Assembly: GCF_000264995.1 (NCBI RefSeq) | Contig: NW_006767433.1 | Location: 798,153 to 862,152 of the forward strand | From: Punctularia strigosozonata HHB-11173 SS5 | Taxonomy: Eukaryota > Basidiomycota > Agaricomycetes > Corticiales > Punctulariaceae | Length of the DNA stretch: 64,000 bases | Reading direction: 5' to 3' | Shown here: piece by piece, positions 34,937 through 48,591 of the stretch | Numbering within the stretch: the stretch's first letter is position 1 | How the letters are laid out: each line of letters opens with the position of its first letter | Position numbers and translations under genes: made by a program | Notes under the pieces: generated by a model | The model's database searches: none | What the model was told of the DNA's origin: nothing | Seen by the model: only the letters and a program-made list of their open reading frames with translations

Positions 34937-35526
34937 CATGGCGGTGTCTCTTCGTGTGCTTATACAATTCACGCTGGTGTTCACAAGGTCCGCGCTCTGA
35001 GTCTCCGATGATCTTGGCCCAACTTGCTTTTGATGACAGGCGCCCTGTGGTTGCGCAGTGCTGCCTTTTCATGCGCGATGCAACAAAGGGAACGAACCAG
35101 GAACAATCGCGCACAACGGATCCGGACGATCGATGGGCATGAGACAAGGTGGACCTTCTCATGTGCGCCGACGAGATCACCTTGCAATAACGTATGCGGT
35201 CTTGCTAACTGGATCGTACGCATTATGATCTCGAGTAATGCCTATAATGCCCAGGAAGAGCACCGCCTGATACGTATGTCGAGATCACTCAGCACTGACG
35301 AACCCCTCGCGGAGTTCCCACGGCCCTAGAGTGGGCCAATCTACCAATGATTGGCCGACGGCATTTCCTGTCTTCAACGTACTTCGTTCACCAAGAGGGG
35401 AGGGGACTTAGTTTGAGACTGTTTCTGATCTCGCCGTTGGCGACGTGTACGACAGGGGCGAGCGGCAATGTCAGAGTCCGCCAGGCAGAGCACTCATACC
35501 AGCACCGCTCCGAGTCACCCCCCTGA
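34937..35526. other. Intergenic between tRNA-Val and MFS copy A
   Basis: Frames on both strands (for example 34770-35180 minus, 35024-35329 plus) are short and without domains. Nothing was recognised. Confidence 0.4.
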
Positions 35527-35649
35527 CATCAGGAAAAACCGGATTTGATAAAAGCCTCCTAAAACGTACTAAAACATGCTCATTTAGTGGATTTAGAGGG
35601 TTTCGGTACCCAATAAGCAACTCTTTCGATACTCTGATTTTTCCTGATG
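35527..35649. repeat. Small inverted-repeat element over the MFS-A start
   Basis: A perfect 12-bp inverted repeat, CATCAGGAAAAA at 35527-35538 and TTTTTCCTGATG at 35638-35649, bounds a 123-bp AT-richer segment. The last three bases are the presumed start codon of MFS copy A. No clear target-site duplication was seen. It could be a tiny MITE-like insertion or a chance palindrome. Confidence 0.45.
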
Positions 35650-37948
35650 GACTGTCCATGGGGCCTGAAATGGAGATCTTCGGTGTGGTTTATCACGCTA
35701 GGTGCGCATATATCCCGGAGGCGCGACGATGAATGGCGTATACTAACGTGACGTCTCTTGCAGTCGTTGGCTTTGGTACGTCGTTGCATCAATGACCCTT
35801 CGTTCTAATCGTTGACGAGGAAAACGGGAAACTGCATATAGGCGTCATGACCGACTTGCTCGTGTATTCCATCGTGATCCCGGTGTTTCCCTTCCGGCTC
35901 GAGAGCCTAGGATACAAGCACGTATCCGGTCTCGTTAGCTTTCTGCTCTTCGCCTTCGTACGTCTATCCGCCCCCTCGCGTATGCTCGTTCTCTATCTCA
36001 ATGCAACACCGTCAGTCTGGCGGCCTCGTAGTCTGTGAGCACCCCATACTGTGCCTTCCATCTTCGTCCTAATGACCTTCCACCCCACGCTAGCGACCCC
36101 GCCGATCGCGCTGCTCTCCGAACGCTATAAGAACCGCAAAGTGCCGCTGCTCATGGGCATGGTCGCCCTCATCGGTTCTCAGATTATGTTGATGGAGGCT
36201 CCGCGCTACTGGGTCCTTGCGGTTGGACGTGTCATCCAAGGCATCAGTTCGAGCGTCGTCTGGGTCCTGGGCCTAGCACTACTGTACGTCTCGATGGCGC
36301 ATATATACATATGGAGAGGCCCAAGGAAAGCTCAATGTCACCCAATTACCTAGATGTGACACTACGCCAAAGAAGTACGTTGGTCGTGAGTCCCAGGCAG
36401 ACCGTAATTCCAGCACCACCAAGCTTATCACGCGCGTGTCATTCTCAGGTCAGCTGGGCATTGCCATGTCCGGGCTTTCTCTCGGGTCGGTACCGATCCC
36501 CGCCATACTGACAGAAGTCGTCGAACTGACTTTTTTCTGCACAGGCTCCTCGCCGGCCCGCCCGCAGGCGGCGCGCTCTACTCGCGCTTTGGCTTCCGCG
36601 GCCCGTTCGTGTTCGGGATGCATCGTCACCTTCGTCGACCTCGTCGGCCGGCTGTTGATCATCGAGCGTAAGGAGGCGTTGTTGTGGGGAGTTGACCCTA
36701 TGGCAGTGCCCGACGAGCCGGAAGAGGAGAACGTCGAGAAGGCGGCCGAAGAGGGAACGGGCGTCGCTGAGAAGACCGAACGCTCGCTCGCGCAGGCGGA
36801 GTCAAGGGAGAAGGCCGACGATACCGAGGATCGTGATCTCCGCCGCGAGGACGACGCGGTCAAGCCTCAGTGCTCAACAGGCGCGGCTGTCAAGCCCAAG
36901 GAGTCCGTGAATCGCTCAGAGCTCAGCGCGGCCGCCACCGACGCCGGACAACCTGTCCCCGCACAGGCCCGCTCGCAAACCGCAGCGTCCGAGCACGAGT
37001 CCGTCCACCTCTCCCCACTCGGCGTTCTCGTCAAGCTCGGCACCTCGTCCCGCGCGGTCACCGTGATGGTCAACACGCTCATCTACGGCATCGCGTACAG
37101 CGCGCAGGAGCCCGTGCTCCCGCTGCATATGCAGGCCACCTGGGGCTTCAACTCATCCAAGGTCGGGTTGGTCATGATCGCCTGCGTTGTCCCTACCCTG
37201 TTCTCGTCCCCGCTCAGCGGATGGTACGCCGATCGCCGCGGCACGGGTGCGTCCCCAACGACGTGCTTTCCCTCGATTTTGAATCCTTCCTCTGACACGC
37301 GCGTCTGTCGTTTGCCTGTTGCTTCTTCGCAGAATGGATCACGCTTTGGTGCACCGTCCTCTCCATCCCGTTCTGGGTCATCGAGATCATTCCCATCCTC
37401 CCGCTCTTCATCGTCGCGCTCGCGATGCAAAGTACGTCTCCCACCCGTTTCTTGAATCTTCGTCGCGCGTCATGGCGCCCCATTTATAGGCTTCTTTACA
37501 TGCGGCGTAGTTTCACCCCTGATGGCCGAGCTCGCGTCGATCTCGCGCAACATAGACGGCATCGGATGTGAGTAATCGCTCCTAATCTCTCTCGGAACCG
37601 GCGTTATTTTTCACCGGCGTTGATCTAGATGCGCACGTGTACGGCGCTTTCAATCTATGCTTCGGCGTCGGATCCGCAATAGGTCCGCTGATCAGCGGTC
37701 AACTGTACGATCACGTCAAGCACGGGTGGTCAGGTGTGTCAATGGTGCACAACCTCGCGAGGGATGGAACAACGTCGCTCACAAGCTTACACATAGCCGT
37801 CTGTCTCCTCGCGGCTGGATGTGTATCCATCAGCGCGGTTCTGGCAGTTGCGTACACCGGCGAAGATCCCATTCGTGCCAGAGTGCGACGTCGATTAGCC
37901 GCGAGGCGAGAAGTGCAGAATTCATCATCGACCTCTTCCACAAATTAG
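35647..37948 (+). pseudogene. MFS transporter, copy A, with one frameshift
   Basis: Twelve exons (35647-35701, 35764-35775, 35842-35957, 36016-36034, 36094-36283, 36354-36382, 36449-36485, 36545-37246, 37333-37431, 37490-37567, 37629-37733, 37797-37948) mirror the exons of the paralogue at 59708-61956; exons 2-7 and 9-11 have identical lengths. Exon 8 has one base too many. The frame breaks near 36618-36621, after GPFVFG, where GGGATGCATCG stands for an expected Gly-Ile-Ile/Val. Otherwise it is a 12-helix major facilitator (VMAT-like fungal group: MTDLLVYSIVIPVFPFRLE, TPPIALLSERYKNRKVPLL, CDTTPKKYVGQLGIAMSG, GPPAGGALYSRFGFRGPFVF). The substrate is unknown. It is a pseudogene unless the extra base is a sequencing error. 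Confidence 0.85.
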
Positions 37949-38191
37949 ATAGGAGATATATAGAAACATCGACATGGGAGTAGCATTGATTAGAAATAAC
38001 AATATGTAGCTCTAGAGTACAACTTGATGTATTCCAAACACAGCTATTAATGCAACAAGGGCAACACAAATGCTTAACCGCACGAGTCAGCTACCAGGAT
38101 CAGAGATACTTGGAGTTGGCGGGACGCCGCCAAAGCTGGACAACAGCATCAAGAGATCGGCTGCAAGACATATTTCGTCAGCCGGAGAAGA

Positions 38192-41100
38192 TCAAATGGG
38201 TAACGGGGGGCTCTCACTCTTCTTCAAGGGTTTACTGAGGAAGGCGTTCATCCCAGCACTCAAACACAGCTGTAGAGTCGACGATTCAACACATCGGAGT
38301 AGCAAACAAAAACTCCGACAAGCTACCTGTTTTGTGGACTCCTGACAGTCCGCGCTCAAGGCAACGACTATGGCCGGCACGTCAGCGAGAGCATTATTAC
38401 TGGAGAACTTAGCGTACTCGGAAGAAGAATCTCAACTCGTCGACTGGACTCCAGCAGGCGGAGTCGCTTGGCGGCCTCAACACCATCGCATATTGGCATG
38501 TCTGGCGGAAGCCATGCTTGAATATCCTCATGAACAACATCCACAGAGGAAGTGTGACTCACGGTGGTCGAAAAGAGCTATACTGAAGAATCCAGGCTCG
38601 TGTCTTTCCCATTCTTTGACATTGTAAGCATGTCTGGTCGCAGTCGTCACGAAGGACGGCATCTCACCGGCTATGGCCTCCTCCCCGTTATTCGTGGTAA
38701 ACACGGTAAGGTCGTGACGTTGCAGCTGCTTCACGAGAAGATTTTGCGCGACGGGGTTATCTACAACTAGACGTGAGTGATGCCCCACTAGTCCGGGTGA
38801 TTCAGGATCTTGCCTTCCGCTACCAGGACGTTCCCGAATAGCGTCCTACGTGCAGTCGCCAGGTTGTTTGGTGCTGTTGGTGTACTGCTTGCGGCCGGTC
38901 CTGGAGACTGCAGGATGTTGGGTAGATTCTTGAGACCAGCCAACGTTTGCAAGAGGCGAGCCTTCCGGGGCGGCTTCGTCATCTTCACGACACCAGGCGT
39001 AGTAGCTTGAAACGAGCCAGCGATGCTTGCCGCTGTCGGCGTATACAAATGTATGATCTTGGTATCCTGGAATGGTCCGCTTCGTTGAGATCCGAGCAGC
39101 AATGCCAGATCATCCACTACTTTGTCTGATTGCTCGTCTAGTATGACGAAATCCAGGGTCGGATGATTAATGCTGCGGTCCGACAGCTGCACAGCTGCTT
39201 CCTCAGTTGACTCTACAGTTGAGATGAAAAAGCCGCTCAGAAGCGTGCTCAGATGTGCCCGGGTAGCTTCAGATGATGAACTAATGAGGACTCTCGGTGG
39301 ATGGGGCTGAACTAGTTGCATCCTCAATGCCTCCAGATCAGCGAGCATCTATGAGAGCAAAGATCAAGCACTGCAGCTATACAAAGAAAAGCCGATGTAC
39401 ACCACCTTTCTCGACTCCTCAGACTCAAATACGGTGATTGGAATTGTGAACCAAAAGGTCGATCCTTTGCCAGCTTCAGATTGCACGCCAATAGCCCCTC
39501 CTTGCAGCTTGACCAGTTGGCGGGAAATGGATAACCCTACGACCATCTATAACCGCATCCTTCGCGCGACAGATCATGCGACGTACCAAGGCCTGTACCG
39601 CCGAATTTCCGTGTGGAAGAGTTATCGGCTTGCTGAAAGGGTTTGAATAGCAATTCAGCGTCGCTGGACGAGAGTCCAATCCCAGTGTCCCTGATAAGCG
39701 AGTCAGTATCAATCAACTCAAGCGAAAGCACGGAATCATAGAAGTCCTCAACTGTATCGTGAATCTCAGGACCACGTCAGTTGTAGTTGGCAGAGGGGTA
39801 GGGTCGACAGAGCATGTAACTTTGACGGAGCCACTGGGGGTGAATTTGACGGCATTTCCAATAAGGTTCATCAGTACTGAGGCACCGCGGTCATCATCGG
39901 GCTAATTTCGAGTGCGTTGGGGCTGACCTTGTCGAATCCGAGCATCGTCGGCTTTTACCCCTGTCGTACATCTTAGTCACGGATGAAGCAACTCTTCGAG
40001 CGTAGAGGGCTCACATGGGGGTACATCCGGCTCGATATTGAAAGACAGGTCGAGTTTCTTTGCGGCGCTAGGCAGAAGAAGCTCTAGACAATCAGCCACT
40101 AGATTTTCGACAGGGAAGCCGCGAGGATCAAGCTTCAATGCTGCGCTGGCAATCAAATACTGCACTCCATTCATACCGCAGTCAAGCCGCACCTGACGCT
40201 TCCAGTTTGCTATAATCTAGGATGGAGTCGATGATCTAAGGGAAATTCAGAGTTAGGAGATACATTGGAGCGCAGTGCGGTCAGTTACCTTCAGCAGAAG
40301 ATCACACGACTGTTTTGCGGTTTGGACTAACAGACCATAGCTCGTCGGCAAAGATTGAGGTTCCGCAGTAAGTACCAGCTTACCAATTTCTCTTTGAGCG
40401 GGGGCTAATTCCGTGCCGTCTAAGATATCCAGGAGTCCGTAGAAAGAGCTATTATCTGTGAGATAAGGATTGTTCAGGACGGTTTGATTTTTCGCTGACC
40501 TGAACGGAGTGCGCAGTTCGTGACTCATCGAGCTACCGGAATGCAGACATGTCATCAACGAGAACACATAGAGAGCGAGTCAGAACGAACGCAAGGAAAT
40601 TGCTCTTGATCTTCGTTGCCTTCAGGGCGTCCTCCCGACTCCGACGAGCGGCATCAAGTGCGTCTCGTTGCGTCGCAATCATCTTGAGGTTCTCCCGTGT
40701 CCCAGCTTGCACAGAACGAAACAGGAGGGCATTGGCAACGCTGATGCTGGCCTGCTCAGAAAATAGAGCCAGGAGATTGAAGGTATTCTGCGAAAAGGTG
40801 TATCTAGATGCAACATAGATCGTTCCAAAGGTTTGACCACGATTGCTCTGTATAGGGAGACAGATTATAGCGCGATCGGGACTGTGGTAGGCTTCAGCGG
40901 CGAAACGTGGGTCTTCTGAGGCATCCTGCGTATATAAACGTTCCTTGCCTTGCAAAGCTGCGAGAGGTGAGGTCCAGTGAAAAAATATACAAGAGGCAAC
41001 ATACCGTGCTGGATAACGGCTTTGCGTAATGGATCCCCGATCGACCGCACTGGCTGCGGATTCCTGCCGAGTATTTAGATTGTTGACGCATCTCTGCGCG

Positions 41101-44100
41101 CCTGATGCTTACTCGTATACTTGACACAACTCGGGGGGTGATATTGTAGTAGCGACTGAGAAAAATTTCAAGGACCATCTTGTGCCACGGAGTAAGTTGG
41201 CACACCTGTGAAATCCCCTGCCTCCCTCGCGATAACAATGCATGCGAATTGGGCGCCAGAACACTCTGGTAGGAAGGATTAATAGCGCGCAGAAAAGTGG
41301 CTGACCCAATCTCACCGGACACTATTTCCGTCATCCGCTGAAGGGCTGACGGGGATGTGAGCGGTCGACGAAGAGTCGGGTTGATGGCACAGACCAGAAG
41401 GTAAGTTGATGTCGCTTGATATGTCTTTACTCCATTTGAGAATTGAAGCCAGGTCTTGAGCAGACAAAGATCCAATACCATCGTCCTCGCCAGCGTCACC
41501 TTTGGACCCCTCGATGGTCTGTGGGCTCGCAGGGATGTAAGCACTCTCGGTTTGTACAGAAACCTCTCGTGTGAATACGGAGCGCTTCGACGACGATGGA
41601 GTACCCGGTTCGTCCCCAGCGGATGAGGAAAGGTAGGCTCTGCATGCAGAACAACGAGATCATCAGATACCAACAAGTGGCGAGCGATGTTCATTGCTTA
41701 CACGATTCCTCTCTGCGAATATGCACGTCATGAGTAGATATGCGCGTGAAGATTGGCACACGAGGAAAATACGTACACATCCCGCTTGCGCATGTCGCGC
41801 CATACCTCGTCGTTTGAGCTCGGTGCCCAGACCCTCAACACCACTTTGAACGAAATGACAGCCTTGCTGCAGCCTGCGCTGTGAATAATAACTCTGATGT
41901 CACTGTGCAGAACTCACGAGGTACAGCGCCCAGCCTTCCTCCAGTGGCCAATCAGTGTCCATTGCTAATCTGATCGTGATCGCATCAATAATGCCATCAA
42001 GACTCTGTGGACGACAGTACTCACTTCACTGCCTGGTCATACAGCCGGAATGCGTCCGTGCTGTTGAACAAAGACGCAAGCTCCGCTTCCTAGATTCACT
42101 ATGAGTTCGAGCATAGAGCAACAACCGTATTACCAACGACTAGAGCAACCCATGCCGCACAGTTTACAGGACTTGGGGGTAACCACCTGCATTCCGCTTG
42201 AGCAGCCTTATCAAACGGGGCGATGGCATGAGGGGCACGAACTTCTTGATATATGCCTGGTTTGCGTCGACCTGCGTGAGATATTGTGCACGCTGTTCCT
42301 CTGGAAGTTGTTCTCGGCGGACACAGGCGATTAATGCTAAGCTGTGAAAGAATAGGCTGTACCGAGTGTGACGATGACTGAAACGCAAGAGTTAATCACG
42401 ACGTATAACGAAATTAGTGGTGTCCATTACTTGGGATGAAGATTGCGGTCTCGGTATACAGAGAAACCGAGGTCGGCAGCTTCTTGCATATGTCCCAAGC
42501 AATACAGACCAACAACCTGCGAATGCCCGATCAGCCAAATGTACGCTCCATTTCCACCTTCGGTAAGTCACCTTCATAGAGTTGTACCTGGAAGATCATT
42601 AGCACGCTTCAAAGCCATATCCGGGATCGGCACGACGCACCATTGCAGGGCAAGAGAGATATTTCCACATTGTTCCGTTGCAGATGCGAGGAAATCGCTC
42701 TCCTTGAAATCGTCCGTGTCAAACGCGCTGGCAGCCTTCCGGCCATAGGTGTAGCCTGCAAGCGCACGAATGCAGTTTAAGGTTCCTATATGACGCTAAT
42801 CAGAACCATTTTAGCCCCGATACAGAGGAAACAAACCCTGTGCCAGTATATTGGCGTCCGCGTGGCTACCCGTCCAGAACGCTATGTCCCTGGTGGTCTA
42901 GAGAGAGCACATCAGTGGGAGGACGTAAAATAAGGGGGTGAAACGACCTCTTCCGCAGCAGGTACGAGGTCAGCCACTAGGTTCCCACTTCGTGTTAATG
43001 GTAAGTCCAAGCTCTATCGACGAGTACTGACTATGATGCCCCAAATATAGTCTAGTCTGTATAACGTGGAGGGCAGAAAATGCCGTATATGCTCTGCGAA
43101 CGGTCAGGTAGGTTCAGGACCCTGCATGTTACTAACCGATCACCAGCGCTGTAACCAAGTTTGACTGCCTCCTCCAGGCGAGGCAGAACCGTACGCAGGT
43201 GTGTCGGACCGAATCCGGCCACCATCGCGACATATAGGGTTCGACACCGACTGTTGAGGAACGTATGTCAATGTCAACGGGAACGCGAGTAACCGCCCGC
43301 ACCATTTCTCGTAATTACCTCCATATCGATCGGCGATTTGCAAGCCGAGATTGGCCAGGTCACACGAAAACCGATAAAGATCTCGTCGTTCCCCGCAGGC
43401 TAGCCACGGGTCGGTCAGAGCGATGTTGAATCTCACATGGCACGAACCAGAGAGCGACCAAAAGAATCCTAGTGATGTCCCAGGTGATATACCCGATCTG
43501 TTGACATAGCCGCATCAGATGCGTAGTGTCTTTGCCCACACTTAAGCACGAACCTGAGCGCAAGCTGGATCACCTGCAGCAAGAACGTTAGCATCTACAG
43601 CTAGATCCTGAGATACCACGACACACGGTCAAGCCAACGACATCCAAGAAGCCCTCTGCGAAACTCCAGTAGGCATGAGCACCTAAAGCCGAGCATATCT
43701 ATCAGCACTGCGGGAGGATATATAATCGACTATCCTGACCTGCCTCTCCGAGGAGGGAAACGGCCAAGTCCACCGCAGGGTCCGTCGCACGAGGTATTGC
43801 AAGAACTAGACCTAGATTGAGCTACAGGCGTCTGCAGAGCACATAGAGTACATACTATCATCAAATCCGATCGCAAGTATGTCGTTTCTGACGTTTTCAA
43901 ACATTGTATCTGCCGCTTCGCGCGATGGGGACGAATCGACTGACCACTTCTGGTCAGACGTGAACGAGACGGATTCACTATGTGCTCACTTTCGATGTCG
44001 AGGATATGCAGCGCATGGAGTATCGTACGCAGACCCGACACATAGTCGTTCCGCGCCCAGTGATTACGGGATTTCAGCCGAAGGATCTTCGCTTTATCTT

Positions 44101-47100
44101 CCGGGTGAACCGCATGCGGGAAGCAATCCTATACATTTAATTAGCCATAGGATGTCATCCGATTGATGTCATAACTCACGTCAAGGTCAGCATCCGATTC
44201 GGGATAGAGCCCTAACATGTCGATTAGGCTTTTAGGCCTCGGTCTAGTAGAATGAACGGGAAGAGTACCTTTCCACGTCATAAGACTGTTATGCAAGGTT
44301 TAGTGACGTATGGCAACACCAGGATGAAATGTACGAACTCGGCAATCTTGGTGCAAACTGCAAGTGTCCGCGCGAAGTCTACCTCCCAGGAATTGTCTGG
44401 CAGGAGAGCCTTCGCGTTTTGCATGATTTCCAACGCGGTCTGCAGAGCGTTACTGAAGTTCCGTAAGAGGCTGGCAGGGGCCTACCTCGTGGGCACCACG
44501 CGCGAAGGCCGAATCACCTGCATCCAGCAGCAACGTCAAGAGTTCATCTCGCTTGCCCTCGTGTTCCCTAATCAACTGGAGACAGCGCTTGGCATGCTCT
44601 GCCACGCGGAAAATATCAGGGGATGCGTCGTGGAGCATCATCAACACTATCTACACGGAAGAGGTCAGCTAGAACTAATCAACTAAGCCCGAAGGACATG
44701 AGCACTCACCCTGAATGACATCTTCTCGGTTACCTCCGCGGGGAGTTTGGCAGCCTCGGCCTCGGCAGCTTGCCGATATCTGTCGTGAGCGAACGCGCAC
44801 ATGTCTCTGGCTCGCTGCACAAGCCAACCAGCGGACAAGGCTTCGTGAAGCCCCCGCATCGAAACCGCACTAGCATTGCCGTGCGAAGACGTCAAAGCTT
44901 GCGAAAGATTCCAATCATCGGTCTCCTCGCCGCTCCCACTTGAGCCCGAAGAATCTTCCCAGTCGACCATGAACGCAACCTCGGTGATCTTGAAACTTTT
45001 GATTCTCTCAGTATGTATCTCCTGGATTGATCATGCCTTGTGCTCACGATGATCCAAAGAGGGCTGCCCATATGATGAATCGCCGGGCATCCGCTGACAT
45101 CTCGTTGAAGTGCGCGGAAAGAAACTCGGGGTCAGATGGGTCTACAGCAATGTCCTTGCTGAGGAAGCTGGCTTCTATCGTACTATAGTCGAACCTGCGA
45201 TTCAAACGTTAGGGTTAGTGCCTGCAGAAGACATCTTGGCGGCCTCATCGACGCACTTCCAGTGATTACGATCCGAATCGTACGTGATCTGCAAAACATG
45301 TAAGCAGACGATGAGATCAATGCCGGGCGGACAGAACGTACGTGATGTTGTCTGAATAGTGTGAGTAGGAGGTTTCTGCGACAAAACGAATATGTCACTT
45401 GGATTCTGACATGTCGTCGATTGAATGAGACTCACCGAGCAGAGAACGCGTTTCCATGCGATATGGAATGTATCAAGCGCGACAACGGGGAGCACTCGTC
45501 CAGCGGGCGGTGTAGCGTCCTCGCAACTAACGTGGCGATTGCTGAATAGGACAGAGGTTCCAGTTGAATCCATGTGACCCTTGAACGACTGCTAAAGAGC
45601 TCTCTGACTTTCTCCACCGTAGCACTAGATCGCAATTCAACGTCGATCGAAGCAGCAATCAAAGTGCAGGAAAGCGCTACAACTCACGATTGATCGGTCC
45701 GGAGCGTGGTCAAGACCAACTATCGTTAGGGGGTCAATGGTTATTTACGGAGGTAAATGCTTAAAAACAGTACCAAGCGACTACGAGAGTTCATCAGGGT
45801 TCCGATCAATTCCAAAGAGCTGGCAGCAGAAAATAAGTGGATTGACAAGGTCGAGCATAGCCACAAGAACGTACGAATCATCTGCCTCGTGGATGTCGTC
45901 CAGAAAAATGGCCAGCAAACGAGTGTCCGCCACGACGGAGAAGACCTCGGTGAACAACGCCTGAAACCTCGCCCGCAATTCCTGGCCCGCGAGTTCTTCA
46001 CGTGGCGTGTCGAACTCGAGGTCGTACAGCCGGAGGATGTACCTCAGCTCCGGGACGCCCGAATACAGGAGGGGCATATTCTGCAGCTGCGGCCCGAGCT
46101 TGACTTTGAGGTGCGTGACGAACCGATACAGGTCGCTGCTGAAGACGAGGAGCTGTCGCAAGATCGAAGACAGGCAAGATAGTAACGCCGAGAATGGCGT
46201 AGAGCTACTCGCTTGAAACTTCGCATGCCCCCATAGTCCGTGTGCTGACGTTGAAAAAGTCAGTTGCGTATTACATCGTTGAGGAAACTGTTGGTCCAAC
46301 CTCGCCATTTCGCCTGATTCGCCAGAATAAGAGAACTCTTCCCGGCTCTGCATCCTGCGTGAGCGGTTGTCGCGTGGAACAGGATAGGCAACGAAGACTA
46401 ACCCGGGCTCTCCCATCACAATCACAGCGCGGGCCCCATACTTCCGACTCTTCGGCGCGAGTGCCGCGAGCCTTCGTAGACCATCAGCCGGTGGAGTGAC
46501 TGACGCCATGCTCGCCGACGTATTCGCAGTGGTACTAGTAGCCGTCGCGGGATTGCTGACCATATCCCTAGACGGCGAGGGCGACTTCCTGGCGGTTATC
46601 ACCGCCGACGTGACATCTGCGGCGGAGGACGGCGGATGGTTCTGCGACGCGTCGCTGCGAGACGAGATGGAGTCCGCGTCGTCGTGTCCACCGCTGCCTG
46701 TCCCATTGTCGTGGTTCGACCCCTGCGATGTGAGGTTGATGGTCCGGTTCGCGGCTCCCACATAGCGGGAGTAACTGGTGGCCATGTGTCGTATGACATT
46801 GCGCAGTGTCTCTAGCTCCTTATCGCGCCCAATCAACGCAGTCGGGAGGGTAAAAGCGATGTATCGCTCTCGCTGGGCAATTTCGAACGGTGCTATCAAC
46901 TGCAGCAAGATCGGTTAAAGAACGGGATCAAGATAAGAAGGCGCAGACAAACCTCCACGGCATGCTGGTGCTCCGAGCCGGCAGATACCGCAGCCAACAG
47001 CCTTCTCTGACACTCCAACAGGTCTTCCTTCAGACCACAAGCGCTTTGGTACCTTTGCTCCGGGCACTTGGCTAGTAACTAGAGAAAAGAGTTCATATCG

Positions 47101-48591
47101 GCGTGGGCCCTCCGGAGCGATCACAACTTACTTTGCCAACGATGACAGCGAGGACTTGAGGTAAGTCCCTCCGGACTTCGTGGACAGGCATCGGGCGCTT
47201 CTGCACGACAGCGTGTAGGAGCTCTACAGGAGGACCTTCGAACGGAAGTGTCCCTCTGCCAACGAGTAACGTCCAAAACATAACACCCAGGGAATATAGG
47301 TCCGTCTTCGGAGGATGGTAAGCATCGTATATTCACCTTGAAGAAAATTTCGGGATTTTATCACCCTATTGTCCTCAGTTGTCGTCTCGACGCTCCCGGT
47401 CTGCTCTGGCGCCATATAGCATATAGCCTCCTTAACCTTGAGCTTCTCGGCCTCGTCCATCGCTTCCGACCGGATGACGAGCTCCGACGGGCCCCCGTAC
47501 TGCTCGAGCGATACAGATCGATTGCCGAAGTGGCACAATCGAACGAGTCCGGTATGAACGTTAACGTGGAATGCATTGGCACGAACTGGCAAGCCGCCGC
47601 CGGCGGCCCTGACGTCAATACCCGGCGAATACTCGTTGAGAAAAAGCTGTCCTTCGTACCTTCGCGATGCGTGATGCCGACTCTGCGAACAGAGAAGAGG
47701 CCGGGTGAGTCAATTGGTCTATATATAGTTCTATGACGAGCCCTTTTCTTACTTATGAATCATCTCGAGACAATGCGTGGCTTGGATGGCAAACCTGGTG
47801 GGAGGATCAAGCTGTCACCATCGATGCCGAAGGAGGAAAATGCGGCTCGGCGTACTCGAGAAACGTAGCGAGGTCCATGATCTCGAAAGCCTCGTTTTCT
47901 TCGGGGATCTGTTCCGCCTCTTCGAGGCCCAACATGTAGATATCATGGCGGGAAGACGACGGCCGTACGCGCGACGCATCAGCAAGCAAGAGGTCGTTGA
48001 CCTTTGACCTGTCAGACAGACATCAAACTTAAACGAGCGTCGACGACTAGTGAAACCGGCACGGCAAATGCTCACGGAGGGAAATAGCGTCCAAGCGAAT
48101 TCAAACCGGGGTGGACGAGCAAGAGCACGACGCAGTCGCCTTGCGCGCGGGGTATAGTGTAGAAATCAATCATCCTCAGCGCCGTGCTCATCGCCTCCGA
48201 ACTCGACGCTAAGCGCTCGAGGCTGATGAAGGTAACGACGGGCGGTTAACGGACTTTCGTCCCTTGGAAAACGTGAAGCGGGGGGAAGGCCGCGCGACGT
48301 ACATGTGAGCTTCACGTTCGATGAACATGGATCCATTCGAGTGCGCGGGCGCGACCTTCGCTAACACGTTCGATCCATCCTTCAGGCTGCTCCCTTCGAC
48401 GAGCAAGGTCATAGACCCCGTATCGGCCCACGGAACCGCCTGGATGATCGCGAAATCAACTCCAACCCTGCCCACACCGTTACCCACCACGCGTATTGGC
48501 TCACCCTCTCGAACGTATAGCCCGGTATCGAAAGTATCCCATCCCGAAAGTACAAATTGGGTATAGCAGCCTGCACCACCTTGCGGGGCAT
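38192..48591 (-). CDS. Group X hybrid histidine kinase with pseudokinase and AAA-type ATPase domains
   Basis: A very intron-rich gene of about 10.4 kb; domain order is N- to C-terminal. The kinase-like domain is at 48591-46950 (start [41 protein letters not shown] in place of [40 protein letters not shown]). Next is an ATPase domain with P-loop [15 protein letters not shown] (46.9-45 kb), a long helical TPR-like region (45-41.7 kb), then GAF (41.5-40.8 kb). HisKA follows with [17 protein letters not shown] (phospho-His codon 40520-40522), then HATPase with [12 protein letters not shown] and [11 protein letters not shown] degenerate receiver (39.35-38.79 kb) precedes a receiver with phospho-Asp in ALFDHHMPICDG (codon 38567-38569) and AFLSKPLK. 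It is an oxidative or nutrient stress phosphorelay sensor like fission yeast Mak2/Mak3. I did not resolve every exon at 41.7-45 kb. The receiver start reads VVDNP where VVDDNP is usual. Confidence 0.83.
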
